Positions 42,024-51,087 are shown, counted from the stretch's first letter. The stretch is 64,000 nucleotides of DNA from an uncultured Ruminococcus sp. (GCA_910576995.1 CAJTLC010000004.1:98324-162323); one strand, 5' to 3'. Made by a program: numbers and translations. Notes: generated from the letters alone by a model not told the origin.

Positions 42024-42662
42024 TTAAAATTTTGTTTTATACAGCAGCCATAAGAATTCCAAAAATCCCACGCCGATAAAGGCGAGCATGGTTTTCATTC
42101 CGGGTTTTTTCACCTTGAAACGTGTGATAAATGCAATAGCAATAAGCAGCATCGCCGTTCCGTAGACCTGCGGAAAGCAATTGCCGATATCCTTGTGAAA
42201 ACTGTAAAGAAGCGGCAGTATCAGGGCGACGCTGGTAACGGGAAGTCCCTCGTAGACCTTTCTGACGTCGCTGGTTTTCTTCTGCCGCGATTCTTCGGCG
42301 ACATTAAAATAAGCAAGCCTGATAACGGCGCACAGCGGAAATAATATCAGCACGGGCAGATCGACCAGATGATCAAGACCGACCGCATAGCCGATTATTG
42401 CAGGAAGAACTCCGAAGCAAACGGCGTCGCAGAGCGAGTCTATCTGTATGCCAAAATTTTTCTCATCGTCGGTGCGGTCTTTTTTCGTTCTGGCAATTTT
42501 TCCGTCGAACATATCGCAAAGACCCGCGATCATCAGACAGATGACAGCATAAGTCGGGCGCGATTCGCCGCCGCAAACTCCGAATGCGAAGAAAATTCCT
42601 GAAATTGCCGAAGCAAGACCTATATATGTAAGAATAACAGTATAGTTATAAAAACCAATCAT
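42024..42662 (-). CDS. pssA: CDP-diacylglycerol-serine O-phosphatidyltransferase
   Basis: The 212-residue membrane protein has the CDP-alcohol phosphatidyltransferase signature DMFDGKIARTKKDRTDDEKN…GIQIDSLCDAVCFG (DG..AR..G..D..D) near residue 50. About six membrane helices are present. Spacing and length fit the PssA subfamily, which makes phosphatidylserine on the way to phosphatidylethanolamine. A phosphatidylserine decarboxylase gene is not in the window. The ATG at 42662 is preceded by AGGGGATTAAA. A leader of about 95 bases contains hairpins. Confidence 0.85.
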   Translation of the reverse strand: MIGFYNYTVILTYIGLASAISGIFFAFGVCGGESRPTYAVICLMIAGLCDMFDGKIARTKKDRTDDEKNFGIQIDSLCDAVCFGVLPAIIGYAVGLDHLVDLPVLILFPLCAVIRLAYFNVAEESRQKKTSDVRKVYEGLPVTSVALILPLLYSFHKDIGNCFPQVYGTAMLLIAIAFITRFKVKKPGMKTMLAFIGVGFLEFLWLLYKTKF

Positions 42663-42764
42663 TTTAATCCCCTAAGGCGACCGATTCGCCTTTTAATAAG
42701 CCCCGGTTTTGCACGGGATAAGTGTTTCTGTATTTGGCGGCGCTGCTTTCAATACCGCCATTAT

Positions 42765-42793
42765 ATTTTATCATAATACAAGAAATTTGTCAA
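42765..42793 (-). promoter_or_regulatory. Promoter of pssA
   Basis: On the minus strand, TTGACA (42788-42793), 17 bases and TAAAAT (42765-42770). The leader down to 42663 includes AAGGCGAATCGGTCGCCTT and GGCGGTATTGAAAGCAGCGC-type hairpins of unknown purpose. Confidence 0.75.
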
Positions 42794-42821
42794 GTGAAAA
42801 AGTTTTCCGTCGAATGAAGAG

Positions 42822-44927
42822 TCATTTCTTTTTGGCGGAAGATTTTTTTGAACGTACAGATTTCATGCGTTCCTGACGCGCAGCCTTTTCTTCCAGACGG
42901 CGATATGCTTCTTCGTAGAAATATTCCTGCGAATTTACGGCTTCTTCACCCTCTTTGCGTTCGGCATGAACATAATTTCCGTCGGGGAGCATAACTCTCG
43001 CCTTGACGTTATCGCGCATCAAAATGCCAAACATAGCGCGGATACGCTTTTTCAGTCTTTCGTCCTCGATGGGAACGGCTACTTCCACACGGCGAACGGT
43101 ATTTCTGCTCATATAATCCGCCGAACCTATGTAGATCTTCTGATCGTCGTTCTCTTCGCCGAAAATGAAGATTCGGCTGTGTTCGAGGAATCTGCCGACA
43201 ATACTGCGGACTGTGATATTTTCCGTATGACCTTCAACGCCTGCGATAAGGCAGCAGATACCGCGGATGACCAGTTCAACTTTAACGCCTGCGCGCGAGG
43301 CTTCTGCCAGTTTCGCGATTATCGCCATATCGTTGAGAGAATTGACTTTTGCCGCGATATAGCCGCTTCCGCCGTTTCTGGAAATATTTATCTGTTCGTC
43401 CATCATATCAAGAACCTGCGGACGAAGCGCGTGGGGAGAAACGAGCAGCTTCCTTGTTTTTTCTACAAAAACGCCTTTTTTCAGCGATTCGAAAACGGCG
43501 TCGGCGTCGGCTGCGATATCTCTGTCAGCCGTCAGAAGCATGAGATCAGTATAAACAGCGGCGGTCTTTTCGTTGTAATTTCCCGTACCGATCTGTGTTA
43601 CATAGTCGAAATTTCCGCCCTGTCCCTTGCGTGTGATAAGGAGCAGCTTTGAGTGCGCCTTGAATTCTTTCGGACCGTAAATGACGGTAACGCCGGCTTT
43701 CTGCAAAATTTTTGACCATTCTATATTGTTTGCTTCATCAAATCTCGCACGCAGTTCGATCATTACCAGAACTTCCTTGCCGTTTTCAGCAGCCGTGCAG
43801 AGAGCGCTGATAACTTTGCTGTTGCGCGCAAGCCTGTAGAGGGTTATCTTTATCGAGGTAACTTTCGGGTCGGAGGCGGATTCTTCCAGAAGTCTTATAA
43901 ATGAAGAAGTCATGGATTCAAAAGGGTAGCTAAGCAGGATATCTTTCGCCTTTACCTGCGAAAATACGGAGCGGTTTTCCGCAAGCGACGCCGATTTTCT
44001 GGGCGTTCTCGGCGTATAATGAAGCGACGGGTCACCGTCCGTTTCCTGGAGCTGAAAAAGATATGAAAGATCGAGCGGTATCTGCGAATTGAATACGCGC
44101 ACGTTTTTAAGTTTCAGCTTGCGGCATAAATAATCGAGGGCTTCGCGGCTGAATTCGTTTGTTATCTCCATTCTCACAGCGGCGAGTTTATTTCGTTTGA
44201 CAACGAGGTCTTCCATGCGGTCGCGGAAATCCGCACCCTTGTTATTTACCATGATATCGGCATTTCTCGTGATTCTCATGATCGCTCTGTCCTGAACTTT
44301 ATAGCCCTTGAACATGAGATGAGCGAATTGCAGAACGACTTCCTCTTCGAGAATAAAACGCTTGCCGTCCATGCCGAGGGGAATCATTCTTTCGCTATGC
44401 TCGTGACCGACAGGGACTATGCCTACGGTTATGCCTTTTTTGGAATTCAGATGAACGACGGCATAAAGTTCTTTATTTTTCAGGAATGGGAACGGAAGCG
44501 CGTCGTTTATGATAATTCCCGTGATAAAGGGTTTGATCTCCCGCTTGAAATAGAGTTCAAGAAACGCTTTTTCTTCGGGAGAAGCGGTTTCGAAAGTAAC
44601 GTGTTCGAATCCGTAAGCGGCAAGTTCCTGCATATTTTGGCGGTAAGCTTCATTTACTGTGGGCTGAAGCCGTCTTACCGCAGTAAATATCGCGTCAAGC
44701 TGCTGAGAGGGAGTCATGCCTGTTTTTCCGTCGGTCTTCTGATTTTTCTTTTTCTCCTTATCCGTAAGCGAGCCTACGCGAACCATGAAGAATTCGTCCA
44801 TATTGCTCTGATATATAGCCGAAAATGCCAGCCTTTCGAGAAGCGGCGTACTCGTATCGCAGGCTTCTTCAATTACTCTTTTGTTGAATCGCAGCCATGA
44901 TAACTCACGGTTTTCAAGATAGTCCAT
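42822..44927 (-). CDS. ppk1: Polyphosphate kinase
   Basis: PPK1 reversibly moves the gamma phosphate of ATP onto polyphosphate chains. The 701-residue protein begins DYLENRELSWLRFNKRVIEE, a family hallmark. It contains FKAHSKLLLITRKGQGG (phosphorylated His region) near residue 425 and LEHSRIFIFGEENDD (second active-site His) near residue 585. A Lys/Arg-rich tail ends it. The start at 44927 follows AGGAG with 7-base spacing; ten extra upstream codons have no ribosome site. Its leader region is packed with palindromes (44951-45088). Confidence 0.95.
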   Translation of the reverse strand: MDYLENRELSWLRFNKRVIEEACDTSTPLLERLAFSAIYQSNMDEFFMVRVGSLTDKEKKKNQKTDGKTGMTPSQQLDAIFTAVRRLQPTVNEAYRQNMQELAAYGFEHVTFETASPEEKAFLELYFKREIKPFITGIIINDALPFPFLKNKELYAVVHLNSKKGITVGIVPVGHEHSERMIPLGMDGKRFILEEEVVLQFAHLMFKGYKVQDRAIMRITRNADIMVNNKGADFRDRMEDLVVKRNKLAAVRMEITNEFSREALDYLCRKLKLKNVRVFNSQIPLDLSYLFQLQETDGDPSLHYTPRTPRKSASLAENRSVFSQVKAKDILLSYPFESMTSSFIRLLEESASDPKVTSIKITLYRLARNSKVISALCTAAENGKEVLVMIELRARFDEANNIEWSKILQKAGVTVIYGPKEFKAHSKLLLITRKGQGGNFDYVTQIGTGNYNEKTAAVYTDLMLLTADRDIAADADAVFESLKKGVFVEKTRKLLVSPHALRPQVLDMMDEQINISRNGGSGYIAAKVNSLNDMAIIAKLAEASRAGVKVELVIRGICCLIAGVEGHTENITVRSIVGRFLEHSRIFIFGEENDDQKIYIGSADYMSRNTVRRVEVAVPIEDERLKKRIRAMFGILMRDNVKARVMLPDGNYVHAERKEGEEAVNSQEYFYEEAYRRLEEKAARQERMKSVRSKKSSAKKK

Positions 44928-44950
44928 ATATATCTCCTGTCCGCCTGATA

Positions 44951-45088
44951 CGCACACAAACCAATGGTTACTTGTGCGGCATTATGCAGGGGGACGCCGT
45001 CCCCCTACACCCCCTGCAAAAGGGTGCTTCACCCTTTTGAAACCCAATTTTTTATATTTTACATTCATAAAAGGATGTAAAATATAAA
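44951..45088. repeat. Cluster of four hairpins upstream of ppk
   Basis: CGCACA/TTGTGCG (44951-44978), AGGGGGA/TCCCCCT (44988-44994/45000-45006), CAAAAGGGTG/CACCCTTTT (45017-45026/45030-45038) and a perfect 14-bp TTTATATTTTACAT/ATGTAAAATATAAA (45051-45064/45075-45088). No gene is present. The two GC-rich hairpins resemble dispersed intergenic repeats; the last is a possible terminator. Confidence 0.65.
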
Positions 45089-45275
45089 ACTGATTTCAAT
45101 AGAGCAACATCTTTGCGGGGAATACAAGAAGAAAATGTCATCTTGTATAATACAACATAGTAAGATCGATTTGTGTGCCTGATACGGCAATTTATTCTTA
45201 TTTTTATTATATATCTTTTTTCATCATATGTCAAGCCGCGGCGTTATAAATTTAGGTTAAAAATGCGTATAATTA

Positions 45276-45304
45276 TTGACATATAGTGGATATTGTGATA
45301 TTAT
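45276..45304 (+). promoter_or_regulatory. Promoter of the CPBP protease gene
   Basis: TTGACA (45276-45281), 17 bases and TATTAT (45299-45304), 37 bases before the ATG at 45341. Confidence 0.75.
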
Positions 45305-45340
45305 AATTAAGAAGTAAAATTAAGAATGGAGAGATGACAA

Positions 45341-46375
45341 ATGGAGATGCCAAACGGCGGCGGAATGATTCCCGCGGCTGACAACATTCAGGCGGCAAAG
45401 AAGTTTTTCAAAAACAAACTCAGCTTTTTAATGGGCGGACTGCTTTTATATCTTGCGATAATGTTCGGCGTAGTTTTTGCGTATATGTTTATATATATGT
45501 TTATAATGGGCGTTGTATCGGGAATTAGCGGCGAGCCGTTCGATAGCGCGGAGATCATGAACAAGCTTATGGAGACCGATATGGGCATGGGTATCAGCGT
45601 AATTATCGGCTGCATTTTTATGTGGATATTCAACAGAAAGCGGATGCCGATAAAGGAGATTTTTGTCAAGCGCAAGCCCATGAAAGTTTCGTCGTTTTTT
45701 ATGATATTATGCGTGCTTATGGGCGTTCAGTTCATTTTCACGCTGTTTAATGACGCTGTGGAGTTTTTGCTGAATCAGGTAGGTTTAACGGCAGAGGCGG
45801 CAATAGAGTCGGCTCAGGCGGGAAGCACAACTATTTCTATGATGCTGTATGCGGGATTTATCGGACCTTTCGCGGAGGAATTGATATACCGCGGCTATAC
45901 TATGAAGGGACTTGAAAAAACGGCAAACACGATAACGGGCGGCAGAATGAGCAGCAAGGGGTACGCGATACTCATATCCTCGCTTCTTTTCGGCGTTATG
46001 CATGCTAATCCCACACAGTCCGTATTTGCTTTCGTTGTAGGATTCGTATTCGCATACACGGCTGCGGAATACGGTATCTGGTGGTCGATGCTTTATCATA
46101 TACTCAACAATTTCCTGTTCGGCGATGTGATGACTTTTGCGCTGAATAAGCTTCCCGAAAATGTTGGAAACATAATAGAAATTGCAGTTTTTGTGGCATT
46201 TTTCGTTGCTGGAGCGATCGTACTTATCGTCAGGAGAAAGGCTGTTATGGCGTATATCAGGGAAAATTACCGAGGACACGGGAAATTTTACAGCTGGACG
46301 TTTACCAATATTCTTTTCTGGGTATTTGTGGCGATAAACGGCGTAATGGCGATAACTTCGATACAGAAATTGTAA
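45341..46375 (+). CDS. CPBP-family intramembrane metalloprotease
   Basis: The 344-residue protein has about eight membrane helices and the CPBP (Rce1/Abi) motifs: FAEELIYRGYTMKGL (EExxxR, residues about 180-195), LLFGVMHANPTQSV (FxxxH) near 220 and MLYHILNNFLFGD (HxxxN-type) near 250. The family contains bacterial intramembrane proteases, and bacteriocin-immunity proteins belong to it. The N-terminal 20 residues are polar and Gly-rich. Its stop codon TAA overlaps the first bases of repeat element C. Confidence 0.88.
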   Translation: MEMPNGGGMIPAADNIQAAKKFFKNKLSFLMGGLLLYLAIMFGVVFAYMFIYMFIMGVVSGISGEPFDSAEIMNKLMETDMGMGISVIIGCIFMWIFNRKRMPIKEIFVKRKPMKVSSFFMILCVLMGVQFIFTLFNDAVEFLLNQVGLTAEAAIESAQAGSTTISMMLYAGFIGPFAEELIYRGYTMKGLEKTANTITGGRMSSKGYAILISSLLFGVMHANPTQSVFAFVVGFVFAYTAAEYGIWWSMLYHILNNFLFGDVMTFALNKLPENVGNIIEIAVFVAFFVAGAIVLIVRRKAVMAYIRENYRGHGKFYSWTFTNILFWVFVAINGVMAITSIQKL

Positions 46376-46537
46376 GAGCTTGTGTTCATAGATTCAGCAC
46401 GCGCCTTTTCGGCAAGTTTGTATGCTGAACTTCGTCAAAAACACTTGCAATACGACAGTATTCCTGCGTGTTTTTTCCTTGTCAGCATACAAATTATGCT
46501 CGAAAACACGCATACTCAACCTATGAACACAAGCCCT
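46375..46537. repeat. Palindromic repeat element C (163 bp)
   Basis: The arms agagcttgtgttcatag (46375-46391) and the complement (46521-46537) differ at one position. The core has GCGCCTTTTCGGCAAGTTTG near the left and TTATGCTCGAAAACACGCAT near the right, shared with element E. It abuts the stop codon of the protease gene. Confidence 0.82.
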
Positions 46538-46549
46538 AATATCATAAAT

Positions 46550-46577
46550 AAAGCGGAGATTTTTCATCTCCGCCTTT
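46550..46577. terminator. Bidirectional terminator between the protease and mazF genes
   Basis: A hairpin of GCGGAGAT with ATCTCCGC around a TTTTTC loop, with A-rich and T-rich flanks, lies between two convergent genes. Confidence 0.75.
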
Positions 46578-46580
46578 TTG

Positions 46581-46925
46581 CTATTCAAGCCCGAAACTTA
46601 TCGAAAGCGCCGTGTTGATCTTATCCATAGAGCGCAGATCAAGCTCACCCATTTTATCTTTTAAACGCTTTTTATCAAGCGTGCGTATCTGTTCGAGAAG
46701 CACGATGCTGTCGCGCGCAAGACCGCATTTATCCGCCTGAACTTCGATATGAGTAGGCAGATGATTTTTATCGCGCTGAGACGTTATCGCCGCCGCAATT
46801 ACAGTGGGGCTGTGCTTGTTTCCCACATCGTTCTGAACGATAAGTACCGGACGGACGCCGCCCTGTTCCGAGCCTACTACGGGGCTGAGATCGGCATAAT
46901 ATATTTCTCCCCTTTTAACTGACAT
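46581..46925 (-). CDS. mazF: MazF/EndoA-type endoribonuclease toxin
   Basis: The 114-residue protein matches MazF/PemK. It contains VKRGEIYYADLSPVVGSEQG (loop with catalytic Arg to follow), GVRPVLIVQNDVGNKHSPTV, AAITSQRDKNHLPTHIEV (catalytic Thr/Ser) and DSIVLLEQIRTLDKKRL. MazF cleaves mRNA at short sequences. The start at 46925 has GGAG 8 bases upstream; the in-frame ATG two codons earlier is too close. No antitoxin gene lies upstream; the next gene is the divergent ldh. In many Firmicutes the antitoxin gene is adjacent, so this copy is an orphan here. Confidence 0.9.
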   Translation of the reverse strand: MSVKRGEIYYADLSPVVGSEQGGVRPVLIVQNDVGNKHSPTVIAAAITSQRDKNHLPTHIEVQADKCGLARDSIVLLEQIRTLDKKRLKDKMGELDLRSMDKINTALSISFGLE

Positions 46926-47027
46926 ATTCATATCTCCTTTGCGAATATTTTCTATTGATATTATTGCATGAATTTTTCATTTTATACAGCAGTATATGAC
47001 TTGCGGCGGAAAAGAGTTTATTAGGGC

Positions 47028-47056
47028 TTGCATTTTTTCTACAAATATGATATAAT
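47028..47056 (+). promoter_or_regulatory. Promoter of ldh
   Basis: TTGCAT (47028-47033), 17 bases and TATAAT (47051-47056). The leader has TCTTGGAAAGACTT, a short hairpin; no Rex site is evident. Confidence 0.75.
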
Positions 47057-47106
47057 ATAAGAATAGTCTTGGAAAGACTTTTTTTAACAAGAAAGGGCGG
47101 TTTTAT

Positions 47107-48054
47107 ATGGCAAATCAAAAGAGCGGAAAAAAGATCACTATTCTCGGCGCAGGAAATGTTGGAGCTACTGTAGCTTATACATTTGCTGTTGCAGGTACTT
47201 GCTCCGATATTGTTCTTATAGATATTAATAAAGAAAAGGCTAAGGGCGAGGCTATGGACATTCGCCAGGGAGTATCGTTCAGCCATAATGTTGAAGTTTT
47301 CGACGGTACATACGACGCGGCGGAAGGCTCTGATATTATAGTTGTAACTCTCGGTCTTGCGCGCAAACCCGGTCAGACTCGTCTCGATCTTGCGCAGGCT
47401 AACGTAAATATTATCAAGGACGTTATGCCTAAAGTCGCAAAGGCTGCTCCCGACGCTATATACGTTGTTGTAAGCAACCCTGTTGACATTATCACTTATG
47501 CTATTCTTAAATGCACCGATCTCAAGCCGAATCAGGTAATCGGTTCGGGAACTGCCCTCGATACTTCGCGTCTGCGTTCGATCATTGCCGATCATCTCGA
47601 TCTCAGCCCGAACAGCGTTCATGCTTATGTTTTTGGCGAGCATGGCGATACATCCATGATACCATGGTCTATCACTAATATTGCCGGAATCACAATGGAG
47701 CAGTTCTGCGCGGAGCATTCTGAAGCAGTGCTTATCGAGGATGAAATTATTGACGAAGTGCGTAAGGCAGGCGGAGAAGTTATCAAGAGAAAGGGCGCAA
47801 CTTTTTATGCTATCGCCCTTACGGTAAACAAAATTTGTGACGATATTCTCAGAGACGCCAATAATATCAGAACTGTTTCTACCTATATCAGCGGAAGATA
47901 CGGCATTAACGACGTATGCTTCAGCCTGCCTGCCGTAATCGGCGGACACGGTATCGAGAAAGAAGTTTCTCCTGCGCTTACGGAAGAGGAGACGGCTAAG
48001 CTTCAGGCGAGCGCCGCTGCGCTGAAAAATGTTCTTAATAGTCTTGAATTTTAA
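47107..48054 (+). CDS. ldh: L-lactate dehydrogenase
   Basis: This enzyme reduces pyruvate to L-lactate with NADH in fermentation. The 315-residue protein has the Rossmann start KITILGAGNVGATVAYTFAV, LGLARKPGQTRLDLAQANV, GTALDTSRLRSIIADHL and the catalytic His in YVFGEHGDTSMIPWS (about residue 180). The Gln/Arg region of the substrate loop reads ARKPGQTRLD, which favours lactate over malate dehydrogenase. GAAAGGGCGG precedes the ATG. It is a single gene with a terminator directly after. Confidence 0.93.
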   Translation: MANQKSGKKITILGAGNVGATVAYTFAVAGTCSDIVLIDINKEKAKGEAMDIRQGVSFSHNVEVFDGTYDAAEGSDIIVVTLGLARKPGQTRLDLAQANVNIIKDVMPKVAKAAPDAIYVVVSNPVDIITYAILKCTDLKPNQVIGSGTALDTSRLRSIIADHLDLSPNSVHAYVFGEHGDTSMIPWSITNIAGITMEQFCAEHSEAVLIEDEIIDEVRKAGGEVIKRKGATFYAIALTVNKICDDILRDANNIRTVSTYISGRYGINDVCFSLPAVIGGHGIEKEVSPALTEEETAKLQASAAALKNVLNSLEF

Positions 48055-48062
48055 TTTTGAAA

Positions 48063-48096
48063 AATAATACCGCACAAATTAGTGCGGTATTATTTT
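48063..48096 (+). terminator. Terminator after ldh
   Basis: AATAATACCGCAC (48063-48075) pairs with GTGCGGTATTATT (48082-48094), followed by TT. It lies only about 15 bases before the hydF start, so hydF may depend on read-through. Confidence 0.85.
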
Positions 48097-48110
48097 AAGG
48101 AGGTAAAAAT

Positions 48111-49298
48111 ATGTCATTAAATGATACTCCGTCGGGAGAACGGCTTCACATCGGCTTTTTCGGCGCTTGCAACGCAGGAAAATCCAGTCTTGTAAACGCG
48201 GTCACGGGGCAGGATTTAGCGGTCGTTTCCGACGTTACAGGAACTACTACCGATCCCGTCTATAAAGCTATGGAACTGCTTCCGCTCGGTCCCGTGGAAA
48301 TAATCGACACACCCGGATTTGACGACGTAAGCGCGCTTGGGGAACTCCGCGTGAAAAAAACTCGTCAGATACTTGCGAAAACCGATGTGGCAGTTCTTGT
48401 ATGCAGCGGAATTTCAGCCTGCGAAAAGGAACTTATAAATCTGTTTAAAGAGCGCGGAATTCCGTATATAATCGCCTATAACAAGAGCGATATCATGCCC
48501 GTTGAAGCCAAATCCGAGAATGAGATATCGGTCAGCGCGGCGAAGAATATAAATATCAGCGAGCTGAAAGAGATGATTGCCGCAGCCGCAGGTTCTGAAA
48601 CTGAAAAACGCCGTATTGTCGGGGATATTCTCGACGAGGGCGATCTTCTGGTGCTGGTGACTCCGATAGATGCCGCCGCTCCGAAAGGCAGAATGATTCT
48701 GCCGCAGGTTCAGACGCTCCGCGATATTCTGGACGCAGGAGCGATGGCGGTTTTCACAAAGGAATTTCAGCTTGAAGAAACGCTGAAAAAGCTCGGTTCT
48801 GCTCCTAAAATGGTGATCACAGACAGTCAGGCGTTCGGAATGGTGAGCCGAATCGTTCCCGAAAGCGTTCCGCTGACTTCTTTTTCGATACTCATGGCGC
48901 GCTATAAGGGATTCCTCGACGACGCAGTAAAGGGCGCGGCGGCTTTAAAATCGCTGAAAAACGGCGATAGAGTGCTTATCTCCGAGGGCTGCACTCATCA
49001 TAGGCAGTGCGGAGATATCGGCAGTGTTAAGCTTCCTGCAATGCTTAAGAAATTCACGGGAGCAGAGCTTGAGATCGAACTTTCTTCGGGACGTGATTTT
49101 CCCGAAGATTTGGAGAAATTCAGCCTTGTTATCCATTGCGGAGGCTGTATGCTGAACGAGCGTGAGATGATTTACCGCAAAAATTCGGCTGCCTCGCAGA
49201 ATGTGCCGTTCACGAATTACGGAATCGCACTTGCAATGATGAACGGCATTCTCAAACGCAGTCTGGGGATTTTTCCGCAGCTTGCCGAATTGGTATAA
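48111..49298 (+). CDS. hydF: [FeFe]-hydrogenase maturation GTPase HydF
   Basis: HydF is the scaffold on which the 2Fe subcluster of [FeFe]-hydrogenase is built before transfer to HydA. The 395-residue protein has a GTPase domain with GFFGACNAGKSSLVNAVTGQ (G1), TTTDPV, DTPGFDD (G3) and YNKSD (G4). The C-terminal Fe-S ligands are CTHHRQCGDIG near residue 300 and IHCGGCMLNE near 345. Presence of HydF implies hydrogen metabolism by an anaerobe. HydE and HydG are not in the window. AAGGAGG precedes the ATG. Confidence 0.95.
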   Translation: MSLNDTPSGERLHIGFFGACNAGKSSLVNAVTGQDLAVVSDVTGTTTDPVYKAMELLPLGPVEIIDTPGFDDVSALGELRVKKTRQILAKTDVAVLVCSGISACEKELINLFKERGIPYIIAYNKSDIMPVEAKSENEISVSAAKNINISELKEMIAAAAGSETEKRRIVGDILDEGDLLVLVTPIDAAAPKGRMILPQVQTLRDILDAGAMAVFTKEFQLEETLKKLGSAPKMVITDSQAFGMVSRIVPESVPLTSFSILMARYKGFLDDAVKGAAALKSLKNGDRVLISEGCTHHRQCGDIGSVKLPAMLKKFTGAELEIELSSGRDFPEDLEKFSLVIHCGGCMLNEREMIYRKNSAASQNVPFTNYGIALAMMNGILKRSLGIFPQLAELV

Positions 49299-49693
49299 TG
49301 TTTATGAAGAAGAGATTACCATATATAATATTGCTGATACTGCTTATTGCGGTAGAAGTATTTATTGCTCTTACGCAGCATGACAATATTCTGCGATATT
49401 ACGGCGGCGATACGATCGTCGTGTGGGCTGTCTACTGCCTTTATCAGAGTGTGTTCGGCGGAAAAAACAATCATTACATTGTCCATATCGGTGTGATGCT
49501 TTTTGCATTTTTAGTGGAATTTTTGCAGCTTATTCATTTCGTCGATCTTATCGGGCTGGGCGATATACAGTTTTTCAGAATCCTTATCGGAACGAGTTTT
49601 GCCGTGGAAGACCTTATTGCGTATGCAGTAGGAACTGCTATAGGCTGTCTCGGTACGTTTGCTTACGGTAAATTTATTCGTAAGTCTGAATGA
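49298..49693 (+). CDS. DUF2809-type membrane protein
   Basis: The 131-residue protein has four membrane helices (LPYIILLILLIAVEVFIALT; VVWAVYCLYQSVFGG; VHIGVMLFAFLVEFLQLIHF; IAYAVGTAIGCLGTFAYG). It matches the DUF2809 layout with its FLVEFLQ and GLGDIQFFRILIGTSF motifs. Function unknown. Its ATG overlaps the hydF stop (TAATG), so it is translationally coupled. The 3' end overlaps the start of the ArgR-box region. Confidence 0.78.
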   Translation: MFMKKRLPYIILLILLIAVEVFIALTQHDNILRYYGGDTIVVWAVYCLYQSVFGGKNNHYIVHIGVMLFAFLVEFLQLIHFVDLIGLGDIQFFRILIGTSFAVEDLIAYAVGTAIGCLGTFAYGKFIRKSE

Positions 49694-49720
49694 ATATTTT
49701 CTTGATATACTCATTTTATA

Positions 49721-49775
49721 TGAATAAATATTCATAATTTATGGGATATTTTGCATAAAAATGAATATTTATTAC
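49721..49775 (+). promoter_or_regulatory. Two ARG boxes (ArgR operator) upstream of argG
   Basis: TGAATAAATATTCA (49721-49734) is a perfect match to the ArgR/AhrC half-site-pair palindrome. A second, TGAATATTTATTAC (49762-49775), lies 41 bases downstream, about four helical turns. ArgR represses arginine synthesis with arginine as co-repressor. The boxes sit just upstream of the argG promoter. Confidence 0.8.
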
Positions 49776-49782
49776 AAACCTA

Positions 49783-49810
49783 TTGACAATATGGATTTAT
49801 CGTGTATAAT
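49783..49810 (+). promoter_or_regulatory. Promoter of argG
   Basis: TTGACA (49783-49788), 16 bases and TATAAT (49805-49810), 45 bases before the start codon and 8 bases after the second ARG box. Confidence 0.8.
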
Positions 49811-49854
49811 ATAATTATCAAATCTATCAAATCAATTTAGTGGAGGAATTCAAA

Positions 49855-51087
49855 ATGGATAAAAAAGATATTAAAAAGGTAGTTCTCGCTTATTCCGGCG
49901 GACTTGATACTTCTATCATTATTCCGTGGCTGAAAGAAAACTACAACAACTGCGAAGTTATCGCTGTTTCAGGCGACGTTGGACAGGGTACGGAGCTTGA
50001 CGGTCTTGAGGAAAAGGCTATCAAGACAGGCGCTTCCAAGCTTTACATCGAGGACTTGAAAGAGGAATTCATTCAGGAATACGTTTACCCCACTGTTCAG
50101 GCAGGCGCGATCTACGAGAACAGATATATGCTCGGAACTTCTTTCGCTCGTCCGATAATCGCTAAGAGAATTGCCGAGATCGCTATTGCAGAGGGCGCTG
50201 ACGCTATCTGCCACGGCTGTACCGGTAAGGGCAACGATCAGGTTCGTTTCGAACTTGCTATCAAGGCTTTCGCACCTGATATGGCTATCATCGCTCCTTG
50301 GCGCGAATGGGATCTGAAATCCCGCGATCAGGAGATCGACTACGCAGAGGCTCACAACATTCCCCTTAAAATAAACAGAGAGACAAACTACTCCAAGGAT
50401 AAGAATATCTGGCATCTCTCACACGAAGGTCTCGATCTTGAAGACCCTGCAAACGAGCCGCAGTATGAGAAGCCCGGCTTCCTCGAAATGGGCGTTTCAC
50501 CTATCGACGCTCCCGACAAGCCTACATATATCACTATCCACTTCGAAAAGGGAATCCCCACAATGCTCGACGGCAAGGAACTGAACGGCGTTGAAATGGT
50601 TTCCGCGCTCAACAAGCTGGGCGGCGAAAACGGTATCGGTCTTGCCGATCTCGTTGAGAATCGTCTCGTTGGCATGAAGTCCAGAGGCGTTTACGAGACT
50701 CCCGGCGGCGCAATTCTCTATCACGCTCACGAAGTTCTCGAAACTATCTGCATCGACAAGGAAACCGCTCGCATCAAGCAGTATCTCGGAATCAAGTTTG
50801 CCGACATCGTTTACAATGGTCAGTGGTACACTCCTCTCCGCGAGGCTATGACCGCTTTCGTTGACAAGACTCAGGAAACAGTTACAGGCGACGTTAAGCT
50901 GAAGCTTTACAAGGGCAATATTATCAACGCAGGCGTAACTTCTCCCTACACTCTCTATGATGAGGAAGTTGCTACGTTCGACGAGGACGAAGTTTACGAT
51001 CAGAAGGATTCCGCAGGATTTATCAATCTTTTCGGTCTTCCGATCAAGGTTAAGGCTAAGCTCGATCAGAAGAGAAACAATAAGTAA
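49855..51087 (+). CDS. argG: Argininosuccinate synthase
   Basis: ArgG joins citrulline and aspartate with ATP to make argininosuccinate. The 410-residue protein shows the PP-loop KVVLAYSGGLDTSIIIPWL, HGCTGKGNDQVRFEL (second signature near residue 115), GLDLEDPANEPQ and ETPGGAILYHAHEVLETI. The ATG at 49855 follows GGAGG; an in-frame ATG at 49840 lies upstream of that site. ARG boxes imply repression by arginine. It is followed by palindromic element D, so the transcript probably ends there. Confidence 0.97.
   Translation: MDKKDIKKVVLAYSGGLDTSIIIPWLKENYNNCEVIAVSGDVGQGTELDGLEEKAIKTGASKLYIEDLKEEFIQEYVYPTVQAGAIYENRYMLGTSFARPIIAKRIAEIAIAEGADAICHGCTGKGNDQVRFELAIKAFAPDMAIIAPWREWDLKSRDQEIDYAEAHNIPLKINRETNYSKDKNIWHLSHEGLDLEDPANEPQYEKPGFLEMGVSPIDAPDKPTYITIHFEKGIPTMLDGKELNGVEMVSALNKLGGENGIGLADLVENRLVGMKSRGVYETPGGAILYHAHEVLETICIDKETARIKQYLGIKFADIVYNGQWYTPLREAMTAFVDKTQETVTGDVKLKLYKGNIINAGVTSPYTLYDEEVATFDEDEVYDQKDSAGFINLFGLPIKVKAKLDQKRNNK

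Noticed and set aside
44339..44352. Third copy of the CTCTTCGAGAA attachment word inside ppk
   Set aside because: Only 11-12 bases match, within a conserved coding region, with no element borders. It is a chance match.
46915..48075. A 386-residue minus-strand open frame
   Set aside because: It is the antisense of ldh, which has all catalytic motifs. The frame has no family resemblance.
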